Source of the DNA: Pleodorina starrii
Lineage: Eukaryota; Chlorophyta; Chlorophyceae; Chlamydomonadales; Volvocaceae
Length of the DNA stretch: 64,000 nt
Assembly (NCBI GenBank): GCA_030267565.1
Contig: BRXU01000012.1
Location: 1,858,501-1,922,500, forward strand
Direction: 5' to 3'
The translations under genes were made by a program, and so were the position numbers. Shown here in pieces: positions 22,052 through 33,077 of this stretch. The notes under the pieces are model-generated. The model was given only the letters and a program-made list of their open reading frames with translations. It made no database searches and was not told where the DNA came from. Each line of letters starts with the position of its first letter. Positions within the stretch are counted from its first letter, which is position 1.

Positions 22052-25000
22052 CAGTGACAGTGCTGCGCGGGGGAGGTGATGAAGGTGATGGGAGGTGATG
22101 GAGGCGAGCGGGGCCAGCGGGGCCTGAGCGCACCGCGGATCGGCAGCAGCAGCAGCGGCGGCAGCAGCGGCAAGGGGCGGGCGGGCGGGCGAATAGGGAA
22201 GGGAGCGACAAGAGCGAGGATGAGGGCGAGGGTTCACATGCGGGTGGGTGGGTGGGTGGGTGGGTGCACGTGCAGCGCATGCATGCGGGGGGAGGACCGG
22301 GCTCCCGGGGCTGACCGAGCGACGGGCCGATAGACAGGGCCGATAGGCAGGCGGGGTTGGGTTGGGTTGGGTGAGCCAAAGACGTGGACAGATGAAAGAC
22401 GGGACACACAGGCAGGTTAGGCAGGCAAGCACGCAGGTGGGCGGGGCGGGACGGGACGGGAGGCGGGTGGTGTGCATAATGGAGGCCGGGCCGAGTGTGT
22501 GTGCGCGGCCGAGGGCCGAGGGCCGCGGGCTGGCCCACTGACACCCACGGGCGCCGACTTCACCTCGTGGCTTGACCAACCTTCAAGACCTGGGGCCGAG
22601 TGTGTGTGCGGCAGAGTGTGTGATCGAACGCATACCCCGATATCCGTCGGTGTGGCGGTGTTCAGTTCAGTGTGACCCACCGACCCACCGACCGACCGAA
22701 TATGTATCTATATACCGGTATGTGTGAAATCGCAAATCAGTGAGGTGCGGGCGCTGCGCGCTGGCTCGTAAGGCGAACAAGGATGGTGGCCGTCAGGGTC
22801 GGATGATGGTCTAGGATGGCCAATGATGCGAACGCGGGCTCTGGCGTGATGGATGGATGGTGGGGCGCTGGCGGGCCCCAATGTCGGCTGCCGGTCTGTT
22901 CTGCGGGCGGCGGAACCGGGGTCGCGGCAGGCGGGTGGCCGGCGGAGTGGTGTGGACCGTGGCCCCCGCGCGTCTAGTCTAGGTGTGTGTAGGTGTGTGT
23001 GTGTGTGTGCGTCTGTGCTCGGGGAAGGAGGCCATTCCGATGATGCGCCACAGCCCGATATGAGGCAGGTCTGTTGTCCTAAGCGTTGTCACACGTGGGT
23101 CCACGAAGCCATACCGGTATGTTCGCACCGAAACCAAAATATATGTCGTCCAGCAACACCATGCCGTACTTCAACTTTTATCTCTACAGCGAACGCGCGT
23201 TTTCTACTTTATATGTACTGCTTGTTTTGGCACTGGCCGGCTGTGCCTGCCTGGCCTAGGCGCCAATCTTCCCTTCTTCGCACATTCTTTTTCGTTACTT
23301 GCTTGCGTGAGCTCAGGATGAGCTTGTTTAGATATGTTTTACACGTGTTGGGCACCGGGACTTCGGGGGCGGTCGGTCCCGCCCCGGTGGTGGATGGCGC
23401 ATGGCGTGCGCGAGCGGGGCATTGGAGGTGGAAATGTGACGGACGGTTTTGAGCAGTGGGTAGAGGGGCGCGGAGACGTGCCGCCGGGGGCCCCCCGTGA
23501 TGTCGCTGCGTTCATAAAAACATAATATATCGCAGCAGCCCAGTCGTGGTTTGGGGTGCTGCTGCTGCCGCCTTCCGGGTTTGTGCGCACCCGCCCTCGG
23601 GGGCTCTGCTGTGCGCATCAGGCGGGTGCCGCACAAGGCACAAGGTTGCCACCAGTCCGCGGATGTCGTACTGCGGTACGGTACGACATTGTCCAAACTA
23701 GGTGCCGTACATGGCGAGGGGCAGTTAGCTTGGCTGCTGAGAAATGGGTGCCGGACTGCCAGTGTGCGGTACACACCGTGTAGGGAGGGCGGGGAGGGCC
23801 GGAGTTATTGGCGCAGGCCACCTTGCCGTAGCTCCGGCGCGCCGCTTCAAAGGGTTTCAGCCCCATCACCCGGATGGCTGCGCTTCCCGGTTCCCCCGCA
23901 CACTGCGCCGCTGTAACGACGCACGCTGATGGACGGATGGACGCGGCCATGTTTGCACACAAAGATGCCCGCGCGCACGGGTACGCACTTGACGGCCAAA
24001 AGGAGGCGCCCTCCCGCGTCACTGATCGGTCGCTGAGCCCCGCAAGAGCGGCACCCATCAAGCGACATGCTGCCCGGCTCGAATTCCTTGGCCCGGGCCC
24101 GGACGCGAGTTACGAGTACAGAGGCTCGAGATGCTGCCAAACTTTGAACAACTTTGCTTGGCTCGCAGGGGGCAACATGCGACCTCGCCGAGTGAGCGCC
24201 GGAACGCACCAGACACATTACGGAGGCGCGCGAAAGTCATACTACAGACATAATCTGGTTCGAGGAGGTACCGTTACCTGCCCAACCGTGACGTATTTGA
24301 TGTGTGTATACACACGCTGTGAACTGCCGCCGAGCGCGCGAGTGGCCCTGCCCATACGCCTCTGGGCCGCCCGTCGTGGATACGGTACTCTTTTCCTCCA
24401 GTAGTCATACGGTACGAAGCCATGCAATGCAGTGCAGTGATGATATCGCTGTTTTGGATGTGTGGATGCAACATCCGCGCAATGCAGCATGGACCCCCTC
24501 CGCCCTCTGGCCGCCCTCCGCCCAGGGCCCCAACAGAACACCACCTGCGCGCACCCTGCCCCTTCCCCAGCCAGCTCCCCAGAACGCCTGCCGTCGCCAC
24601 CGTTCTGGTGGCTCGAAAAGCAAGGCACAAATCAAGCCACTCGCGCAGTTCACCCCTGCAAAGCAATTCACCCCCTCCCCCTCTCTCCCGCTCCGTCTCT
24701 CATTCCATCTCATTCCCCCTGCCTCCTTGCGTTCACTCAAACTCTCCATTCGCCCACCCAACCGCTACCCAAACATGCAGCTACCAGCCAGCAAGGACAC
24801 CGACAAAGGTTTGCGCTTCTGCACACACACACGGTACACATATACAGACATGCAGCCAAAGAAACCTACACATGTAAAGAAACCTGCACACCTTGTAAGC
24901 AACAACAGCTCAGCCGGAGGTGCCCAAAGCAACACGGGCACCTGCGTACCCTAACAGGACGAGCTCAGCGCTGCCTTAGCCCAGCCCAGCTCCGACCTGA

Positions 25001-25629
25001 CCTGGCCTGGCCTGACCGGGAGAGCAGCGCGCGCTCCGACCCACATTGCCCTGGGCTGGTCTGACAAGACACAAAGATGCCCGGGACTAAGCCCCCGGGG
25101 GACTGGGCACCGACAGAGCCCCGGAACCCCCGAAATCATTGAGCCCCCAAATACCGCGTGAGCCGCGTGGGCCGCATGTCGTGTCATGTCATGTGCTTAT
25201 GTTAGGTCATGCCATGTAAGGTTTGGCATCCGTGCCAAGTTATAAAGAGGAGTACACACACACACACGCTCGTAAGACCTGCTCCACCACCACCACAGGG
25301 GAGCGCGCCCGCGCCCGCGCCCGCACACGCACACGACTGCCAGCACCTAGCTCTCATCCCCAATGTCTGTAACCCATTGCCGGTATAACAACCACTACCA
25401 CTACCACCACTGCTCTAACACCGCTACCCGCGGACAACTAGACGCCACACCTAACACACCAGCACCGGGCGCGCTGGGTGCGCCACCCTCGCCCCCCCCC
25501 CATGCGGCCGCCGTCTGCCCCCCCATGACGGCCCCGTGCGAGCACACGTCGCCGCAGCCGGCCGCCGCCCTCAGCCCCTGCCTACCTAGCCCTTGCCCCT
25601 CCCCCTCCCCCGGGCCACCGCCCGCTTCT
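22052..25629. other. Convergent 3' region between protease and mitochondrial carrier
   Basis: No gene could be supported in 3.6 kb. Both flanking genes end into this stretch, so much of it may be 3' UTR. The nearest downstream plus-strand TGTAA I found is at 23911-23915, 1.86 kb after the protease stop. The stretch holds a GGGT run near 22242-22266 and a GT run near 22988-23009. Open frames at 22853-23452 and 24304-25064 lack protein-like composition. Confidence 0.5.
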
Positions 25630-27701
25630 TCACAGTATCAATTTGAGGACCTCGTAGCTGGCCACCACCACCGCACACGCGGGCGCAGTGCGCGCGGCGC
25701 GCGGCGCCCAGCCCCGAAACAGCCCGGCCCCGCCCTCCTCCCGCAAGATCCGCCGCGCCATCCCCAACCCGGATCCACCTCCGCCTCCACCTCCACCTCC
25801 ACTGCCGCCGGCTCCGCCGCCGCGCACGTCGCCGATCTGCAGCTGCGTCTTCACCACATCGAACGGCGTCGTCACCAGCGCCGCAACCGCGCCGGCGGCG
25901 CTGCCCGCAATCAGGTTCGCCGCCATCACGGCGCCACCACCACCGCTGCTGCTGCTGCTGTGGCTCTGCGGCGAGTCACCCACGAGTCCATGTTCCTCGC
26001 CGCGCTGGCGCAGCAGCACCGGGCCCCCCTGCTGCTGCTCTTGCTGCTGCTCTTGCTGCTGCCCTGCCGGCGGCACCTGCTGCCACCGCGGCAGCAGCTC
26101 GCCGCGTATGCGCTCCACCAGGCCCCAGTAGATGGCGGAGAACGGCACGTCGCGCGCCAGCGTCGCCCCCACGCCTGTCCACAGCCGGGGCGCCGCACGC
26201 AGCAGCGACCCCAGCCCCGCTCCCGCCTGCGGCGCCGCACCCGCCGCGCCGCGGCCGCTGCCGCTGGCTCCGCCGCCTGCGGCGGCTCCCGTGTCCTGCA
26301 GCGTCTCCCTCACCGCCTCCCACGCCGTGCGCGCGCCGCCCGCGTTGCCCTGCTGCCGCGTCCGCACCAGCTCCAGGGGCGCCACCAGCAGCACCGCCAG
26401 GGTGCGTGCGGCGGAGCCAGCCACCAGCGGCGCATAGCCGCTGACGCTGCCGCCTGGAGGAGCCCCCTCCCCAGCTGCTGCTGCTGCTGCTGCGGTCAGC
26501 CTCGCCAGCAGGTAGTCGTAGAGGGGCATGTAGACCCCCACCATGGGGATGGACGCAAGCATGGCGGTGTCGGTGCCCCGCCACAGCGCCGCGACGCCCT
26601 CCTGAGGTGACGGGGGCAGCGGCGATGGGGGTGGGGTGGGGACCAGGCGGGAAGGGTGGGGGCGCTTCAGGGAGGGAGCCGCCGCAGCCGCTGCTGCCGT
26701 ACTCTGCACTGCCCGCCGGCCCCATGCACAGCTGCCCCCACACATGCACACATGCAGACGCAGAGCGCTCACGCGCTTGCATGCATGCATGCAGCAGCCC
26801 TCTCTGTCCCAGATGCGCGCTCGCGCAGCCGCGCCCGCCGTCCCGCCATGCACGCAAAGGGCACGCAAGGCAGCAAAGGCCCTTCCGCACCTTCCGCACG
26901 ATGTCCCGCATCACTCCGGAGGCGGTGACTGGCCGGTAAGCCCGCGCGTTGGCGCAGCGGTCCGGGTGGTGCGTCCCGAGGTGGTCGGGCCCCAGGTCAG
27001 CCACCCGCAGCGCGCAGGCGCAGGCGGAGGACATGGCGGCGGGAAGCTGGCCCGGCAGCGGCCGGCGCGGCAGGAGGTGCGGCGCGGCGCCGGCGGCGGA
27101 AGCAGCGGCGGCGGGGCCAATGCCGGTGCTCATGCAGCCGGTGGGGAGCTTTGGATGACACTCCGAAAGGGCGGACGGTTGCGACCATCGGACGGGGAAC
27201 CTGTTGGGCGCGCTGGTGTGGGCCGAACACCAGAGAGTGCACGTGAGGGGATGCTGGGGAGGAGCGGCGTGACCTAGGCAATTGATGCTGACCTAGATTG
27301 ACGTGACGTGCAAGGGTAGAAGCACAGTGGGTTGCGGTTCGGTTACGACGCGGGGCGGGGGAGGGCGGAGGGCGGAGGGGGTTTCCGCAGACAGACCCTG
27401 GGGCTTCCGACTCACCGCGAGAGGAGGCAGGATGGCAGCGGCCGGTCCGTGACTATAGATGCAGCCTGCACGCGAGTCTGCGGAAGGCGACAGGCGGAGA
27501 GAGGCCGGACAAGAGTCAGTGGTTTGGGACGGGCCACGGATTCATGAGCTGGATGACGCAGACAGGGCCCGTCCGCCAACCCACCTTGACAACATCCAGG
27601 GGATTTACAAGAAGTGCGGAGACTATCGATGCGCCCGCTGCTGCGAAAATGCGATGGCGCAAATCCGGTTGACGGACTTCTTCGGTTTGTGCCATTTGCA
27701 T
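25630..27701 (-). CDS. Mitochondrial carrier, MTM1/SLC25A39-SLC25A40 type
   Basis: Four exons splice in phase to 486 residues: 27585-27701, 27416-27477, 26891-27200, 25630-26601. Carrier signatures appear in each third: NPLDVVK (33-39) joined to TRVQ by exon 2, APLELVRTRQQ in the middle, and TPFDVVKTQLQ in the last repeat. Segments GVAALWRGTDTAMLASIPMV, TGVGATLARDVPFSAIYWGL and GWAPRAARTAPACAVVVASY match MTM1/SLC25A39/40 closely. That family imports glutathione into mitochondria and supports Fe-S cluster and Mn-SOD metallation. A cysteine-rich loop after the first repeat (residues 61-150) is described under findings. Gln, Ser and Gly runs lengthen the loops. An in-frame stop lies just upstream of the ATG. 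The ATG at residue 3 is an alternative start. Confidence 0.9.
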
Positions 27702-28057
27702 AGCCTGCGGCTATAGCCTTCTGCAGAGCAATGGCATGGGACCCATTCTTGAGAACTGAAAGGAAGATTTACTTTAGAACATCGGGTCACCGCTCTTCTA
27801 GACCTCCGGCGAGGGCGTCGTACTCCCACGTAATTTGCTGCGATTAACCTGGCTGCTTAGGCGGTATACTTGCCTTGCACAGAAATTTATAATTCGACGT
27901 GGTGAAAGACGGATAGTTCGTTTGCATTTTGTTGGCCTGGTATCGACAGGCAGAGCAACACCTTCGGATTGCAATACATCGCACCCGTTTGGCCGTCGCG
28001 GCGCAGGCTTGCCGCGACGGCAACACCACACCTTAGCTGAACTTTTGCACACAGTTG
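27702..28057. promoter_or_regulatory. Shared divergent promoter, carrier and scramblase genes
   Basis: Only 356 bases separate the two opposite ATGs. The segment is AT-richer than its surroundings, with AAATTTATAATT near 27884-27895. Both transcription starts must lie here. Confidence 0.5.
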
Positions 28058-31000
28058 ATGCACCCACTACAGAGTCTCCTGCGCAGGGCCTGCGCGCAGC
28101 TCGGCCCGCACGCTGCTGCTGTCGATGCTGCTGCGCGCGCTTGGTGCCTCTCACCACCGGTAGCCGGCCGGATCGGCACGACGCTGCAGGCTTCTCGCGC
28201 GCTTTCAAGCGCCATCGAAATCCTCGGCTGCAGCTCGCCATCCTCGCGTCCACCTGCCGCCGGGCGGGGCGACATCCTCAGCTGGCCCTCGCCTCTGACA
28301 TCCGCCGCCAGGGGCTTCCATGGCACGACGGCGTCGCTTGCAGCGGCCTCGGACGATAACGCAGCGGCGGTACGGCGCCTGGCGGCGGCGCGCCTGCGGC
28401 GGGAGCGGCTGGCGGAGGCCGCCGCTGCCGCCCAGGGCGGCTCTCGCCACTCCGACACCGGCGGGGCCGAGGTTGACCCGCAGCAGCAGCAGCAGCAGCA
28501 GCAGCAGCTGCAACAGGATGGAGCTGTGGTCGCCGCCAACACGACGGCAGTGACGCCGGTGGAGGGCAGGGCATCAGAAGCGCAGGTAAAAACGGGAGGA
28601 GGGCAGGTCAGTCCATGGTCCACAGCCTGGTCGCCGGACATACACGAGGGCGCGGGAGCTTAAGCAAAGCAACTGCTTTGATCGGCTGTGTACTGATGGC
28701 CCTCCGGCCTACCGTATCCGTGGATAACCCTACGCCCCCCCTACCTGCCACGTCGCCCGCCCGGACCGGACCGGACCGGACCGCACCGCTCCGTCCCGCA
28801 TCCCCCCCCCTCCGAAGCTGACGGCGGCGTTGGACCACCCGGCGCTCATCGTCACGAGGCCCATCGAATGGTACGACTGCCGTACTTGCCGTACACCAGC
28901 TGGAGGTGATGTTTCTCGGGGTTCTCAGCGCAGCGCCATGCGGGTCATTGCCCAGCGCCTGACAGCATGCGCCTGTGTTGTGGCTGGCGTTGCGGTAAAC
29001 TGACGGTAAACGACGTCGTCACCGGCGTTGGTTTGCCGTGAAATGGTTCGCGATGCTCCCCCAGAACCACTGCGCAGTCTTCCGGCCCTAACAGCGCACG
29101 GGCTGCCGCTTGCGGTTCCTCCTCACCACCACCGTCACCGTCACTGTCACTGTCAATTTCAATGCCACTGACCCCTCTCCGTTGTCCTGTCCGCCTGTTT
29201 CTGCGGCCTGCGGCTGCGGCGGATGACCCCCGCAGGGGAACTGTGATCTTCGGGTACGAACAGGTGAGGTGAGGGGGCAGTGGGGGGCTGGCTGGCTGGC
29301 TGGCCGCCTAGCTGCCTGCCTGCCTGCCTGCCACCAGTCGGCGCCCGGGTACCTAGTACACCATCACTACCACCACCACCACCACCACCACCACCACCAC
29401 CACCACCACCACCACCAGCAGCAGCAGCAGCGCACCTCGGGGGCAGGAAACGCACGGCAGCCGCAGCAGATGGTCGGGTCGGCGGGCTTAGGCGGCGCGA
29501 GGTGCATTTGGAGGGTGGGCCGGGGAACTGCGTTGCAGCGGTGGTGCAGTCACTCAGGCGGGGCTAACGGGGCGGCGAGGCGGTGGGGGCGGGGAGGGAG
29601 TGGGGCCAAGATGAGTGCGGACGGCGACCCGCGAGTGGGCCGTCTGACCCGCCGTCTGTCTGACCCGCCGTCTGACCCGCCTCTGTCCGCTAGTGGGCCT
29701 CTGTCCGCTAGTGGGCCTCTGTCTGACCCGCGAGTGGGCCTCTGTCTGAGCGGACACAGCCAGACAGCTCCGCACAGCTTCCCGAGAGAGGGGAAGGGGA
29801 GGAAGACATGTGTGCCGCGGGGGAACCGGGGCAGCCCCTCCGCCACCCCTGCCACCCTCCCCCCGCCTAAGCCCCATCACCGCCCAATGACACAACCCAC
29901 AAAACACACCACACCACACCACACCACACCGCACAAACCAACCCGATAAACTAGCGGTTCGGTTCGGTGCGCTGCCCACTCATCCCAACCCCCGCCCCCT
30001 CCAACCTCCACCCCCCCCCCACATTCCATCCTGCCTGCAGGCCAACAAGTACACGGTGTACGACGAGAGCGGTCAGATCGTTGCGTTGGTGGCGGAGGAC
30101 TTTGGCGGCTTTGGCAAGGAGATTGGTCGCCAGCTGCTGCGGACCCGCCGCTCCTTCACCGCAACCATATTCAGCGCCGATGGTGGGGTGGGTGGGGCAA
30201 GTAGCGACTGGGGACTGGGGATTGGGGACTGGGGAGAGGCGGGGGGTGTTGTTCGGACCCGCGTGGTAGGGTAGGGCGGGGCGGGGAAGGGGCTGGATGG
30301 GGGTCGTTGCGCCGCTCCTGGATTACGCAATTCCATGCCATGGACTCAAACCTGGAAATATCTCCCCCTCCCATTATCCCTCCTCCGCCCTCCGCCCTTC
30401 CCCTCCCGCAGGCTCTCAGGTGTTGTTCCGTCTGCGTCGTCCCGCCTACCTGGTGTCCTCCACCATGCACGTTGAGGACGGAGCGGGCAACCCCATCGGC
30501 GAGATCCACCAGCGCTGGCACCTGCTCAAGCGCAACTACGACCTGTACCTCCAAAAGAGCCAGTTCGCAGCCATCTCGGGTGAGCGGGGGGCAGGGAGAG
30601 CGGGGAGGGGTACAAAAGAAGATACCGCAGCGAAGGGACGAAGACGGCGTTAGCGAACGGACCGAGCGGGGGGAGGGGGAGGGGGAGGGGGAGGGGGTGG
30701 GCACGGGCCAGGCAGCGGCGGGCTGCGGGGCAGGCAAGAGGCAGCGCGGGGGGGTGGGGGGAGTGGGGGCGAGCGGGGCTTCCCACCCAAGACAACCGAT
30801 GGCCGATAGACGGCGGCTGGTGATGCCGGCAACGCTGATGCTGATACTGCGGGCTGCGCCCCCCTCGCAGGCAACTTTTTGGCTTGGGAGTTTGAGCTCA
30901 AGGACTCGTCCGGCGGCACCCTGGCGCTCGTGGACCGCAACTTCTCGGGCTTTGCGCGCGAGATCTTCACCGACGCCGGCAAGTACGTCATCCACTTCGG

Positions 31001-31385
31001 ATACCAGGGCCAGCAGCTGCAGCAGCACCTCGACCTCATGCAGCAGCAACAACATCAGCAGCAGCAGCAGCAGCAGGCGCTGCCGCCGACGCAGCAGCAG
31101 CAGCAGGCGCCAGCGGCTGCGCCTGTGGGAGCGGCTGCACCGCCGGCGGCGGCGGCTGCGCCGCCGCAGGCTGTGGTGGCGGTGCCTGCGGCGGTGCCCG
31201 CGGGGGGTGGACCCCCGCCCGTGACGCCGATGGCGGTGGCGCGGACGGACGTGCCCGTGATTCCCGTGGCGACCGGAAACCAGCTGGTGGGTGTAGGTGT
31301 GGGTATGGGTGTGGGCAGGAGGGAGAAGGGGAGGGGGGGGGAGGCGTCGAGGGGCAGACGCGAGGGAGGGAACAACAGCGTGTGC

Positions 31386-31421
<36 letters not shown>

Positions 31422-32138
31422 GTTCTTCAGGTGCTGCTCGGCGGCGTCCTGCCCGTGTGTAGTCTTGTAGGGCACAGACGAGGACCGCAGGCGTGAGCAT
31501 CTCACGCCTTCACCCGCACCTTGTCTCCCCCTTTTTTACCCGGACTTGTACCCCTTTTAATTGCCGCCCACCCCATCCGCCCACCCCACCCTCCCATACA
31601 ATCCTCCCATACGATCGTTCAGGTTGTGGCCCGGCCGCTGGAGCTGTCTGAGCGGATGGTGGCGCTGGCCTGCGCCATCACCATTGATTACGACTACTTC
31701 TCGCAGCACTCGCGCTCGGGAGGAGGTCTCGTGCCGCCGCTGGTGATGATGCCGGGGGGCGGCGGCGCTGACGCCGGGACGGGGACGCAGGCCCCCGGAG
31801 GGGCGCCGGAAGGGCCAGGGGCGGCCGGGGCGGCGGGGGCGGGCGCGGGGGTGGCCGGGGAGGTGCCGCTGGGCGGGGGGAGCGGTGGCGGCGCGGCGGC
31901 GGGAGGAGGGTTTGGCGGCGCAGGGCCGGCGGCGGGGGCTGCCGGTGGTGAGGCGGCCGGCGGGTTTGGGGATGGGTATGATCCGGGGAAGAGTTGGGGG
32001 GAGGCGGGCAGCGGCGACGGGGAGATGAAGTGGGATCTGGGCGGGTCGGGCGGCGGCAGCAGCGGTGGCGAGGAGGGCGGCGGGGGTCTGACGGGGTTGC
32101 TGGGCACCCTGTGGGGCTTGTTTGGTGGGGACGAGTGA
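28058..32138 (+). CDS. Mitochondrial phospholipid scramblase family protein (AIM25-like)
   Basis: Seven exons splice in phase to 616 residues: 28058-28585, 28818-28870, 29236-29263, 30041-30182, 30412-30579, 30871-31286, 31623-32138. The N-terminus (MHPLQSLLRRACAQLGPH) is Arg-rich and lacks acidic residues, like a mitochondrial presequence. The scramblase domain runs from about residue 177 (LDHPALIVTRPIEWGTVIFG) through YTVYDESGQIVALVAEDFGG, FRLRRPAYLVSSTMHVEDGA and SGGTLALVDRNFSGFAREIF to VALACAITIDYDYFSQH (about 458-474). Family members move phospholipids between bilayer leaflets, although lipid-scrambling activity of the mitochondrial branch is not well proven. A Gln-rich insert (about 360-390) and a Gly-rich C-terminal tail (about 480-616) are low-complexity additions. 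Exon 29236-29263 is only 28 bases. Confidence 0.9.
28711..28731 (+). repeat. Intronic repeat family B, copy 4
   Basis: The plus strand reads CCGTATCCGTGGATAACCCT. It lies in scramblase intron 28586-28817, about 90 bases before the 3' splice site, gene sense. Confidence 0.65.
29371..29416. repeat. CAC trinucleotide microsatellite
   Basis: About 15 CAC units, followed by a short CAG run, in the scramblase intron 29264-30040. Confidence 0.95.
29640..29755. repeat. Tandem 18-bp repeats in scramblase intron
   Basis: CCTCTGTCCGCTAGTGGG occurs twice in tandem near 29680-29715. It is surrounded by repeats of CGTCTGACCCGC and a variant, CGAGTGGGCCTCTGTCTG. Confidence 0.85.
30609..30662 (+). repeat. 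Intronic repeat family A, copy 6 (full length)
   Basis: AAAAGAAGATACCGCAGCG is followed by AAGGGACGAAGACGGCGTTA and GCGAACGG. It lies in scramblase intron 30580-30870, 30 bases after the 5' splice site, in antisense orientation. Confidence 0.85.
31388..31419. repeat. GT dinucleotide microsatellite
   Basis: About 15 GT units in the scramblase intron 31287-31622. Confidence 0.95.
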
Positions 32139-32375
32139 AGGCGGGCATTGCTCCGTTGGATTCTGTCCTGAATTTGCGCTTCGTGTTTTTGTGGCACGGC
32201 CGCTAGTCGTACTAAGGGTGGTTGAAGCAGTTACCGATTCAGTAACTTTAAGAAGAACAACGGCGTCCCTTCTGCTGCTTCTTTGCTTCTCTTTTCCGCT
32301 GCTCAGCATATGCCAGCACAACTTTATCACTGCAAGTCCAAATTTTGAAGGGTCGCTCAAGCCAATTGCAGCGAA

Positions 32376-33077
32376 ATGTCCCTTCTTGCACCACGGAATT
32401 CTAGAATCCTATGGACGTCACAAAAGAAGTGCAATCCAATCCTCGGCCATAATCCTTTTCACTCAAGGCGTCTGAACGTGTGCATCGGCGTGTCGGCACC
32501 TGGCGCGCCGCAAGCAGCTGAATCGTCACCACCTCAGCAGCCGGCTGGAGGCGAGGGGGATGCAGTAAGCGTCACGACCGATGAAGCCAGAAGGCGGAAC
32601 GAGGAGGCCATCGCACGCGTACTCAGCGACTTCGCCAATGCAAAGCTGGCCGGCAAACTGGCGGACGCGGAAGAGGAGGACGAAGACGAGGTCGAAGGCG
32701 AAGAGGGCGAGGACTGGGTCTGGTGGCGCGCAGAAAACCAAATTACAGAACGCAGCAGCTCAGCCTCCAGCCCTTCCACATCCAGTCCGTCGGCAAGTCC
32801 GGCACCGTCGTCGCCAGCCGCCGCATCACTCCGCCAGGCCAACGACGCGGGAGTCCGGACAAGGCCATCACCAGGCCCCGTCCCCGCACCCCGACAGCCG
32901 GCTCGCGCCCCGCCGCTAGCGTCCCCGTTCACCACTGCCTGGCTGGATGCAGCGGGCACGGGCGGGAGGCCGCCCACGGTCTCGCAGTTCCGGCGCAAAG
33001 GCGGCCCCTCCCTGCGCACCACACCGCCGACGCCGCCGCCACCCGCACCGCCAACCCACGATGCGGACTCGCACTGA
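32376..33077 (+). CDS. Hypothetical acidic protein with possible targeting sequence
   Basis: A single open frame of 233 codons starts at an ATG 237 bases after the scramblase stop. The first 45 residues (MSLLAPRNSRILWTSQKKCN...) are basic and hydroxylated and lack acidic residues, like an organelle presequence. Residues 65-120 look strongly protein-like: TTDEARRRNEEAIARVLSDF, then a dense acidic run (EEEDEDEVEGEEGEDW). After about residue 125 the frame becomes Ser/Pro-rich and codon-position bias moves to another frame, so the C-terminal half may be wrong because of an unrecognised intron or an indel. I do not recognise the family. It could also be part of the 3' region of a neighbouring gene. 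Confidence 0.45.
   Translation: MSLLAPRNSRILWTSQKKCNPILGHNPFHSRRLNVCIGVSAPGAPQAAESSPPQQPAGGEGDAVSVTTDEARRRNEEAIARVLSDFANAKLAGKLADAEEEDEDEVEGEEGEDWVWWRAENQITERSSSASSPSTSSPSASPAPSSPAAASLRQANDAGVRTRPSPGPVPAPRQPARAPPLASPFTTAWLDAAGTGGRPPTVSQFRRKGGPSLRTTPPTPPPPAPPTHDADSH

Noticed and set aside
22853..23452. Plus-strand open frame of about 200 codons after the protease gene
   Set aside because: It has no family motif, mixed codon-position bias and no splice context. It is most likely 3' UTR or spacer.
24304..25064. Overlapping plus-strand open frames
   Set aside because: They are rich in Pro, Thr and His from CA- and CCA-rich DNA, and no frame shows consistent third-position bias.
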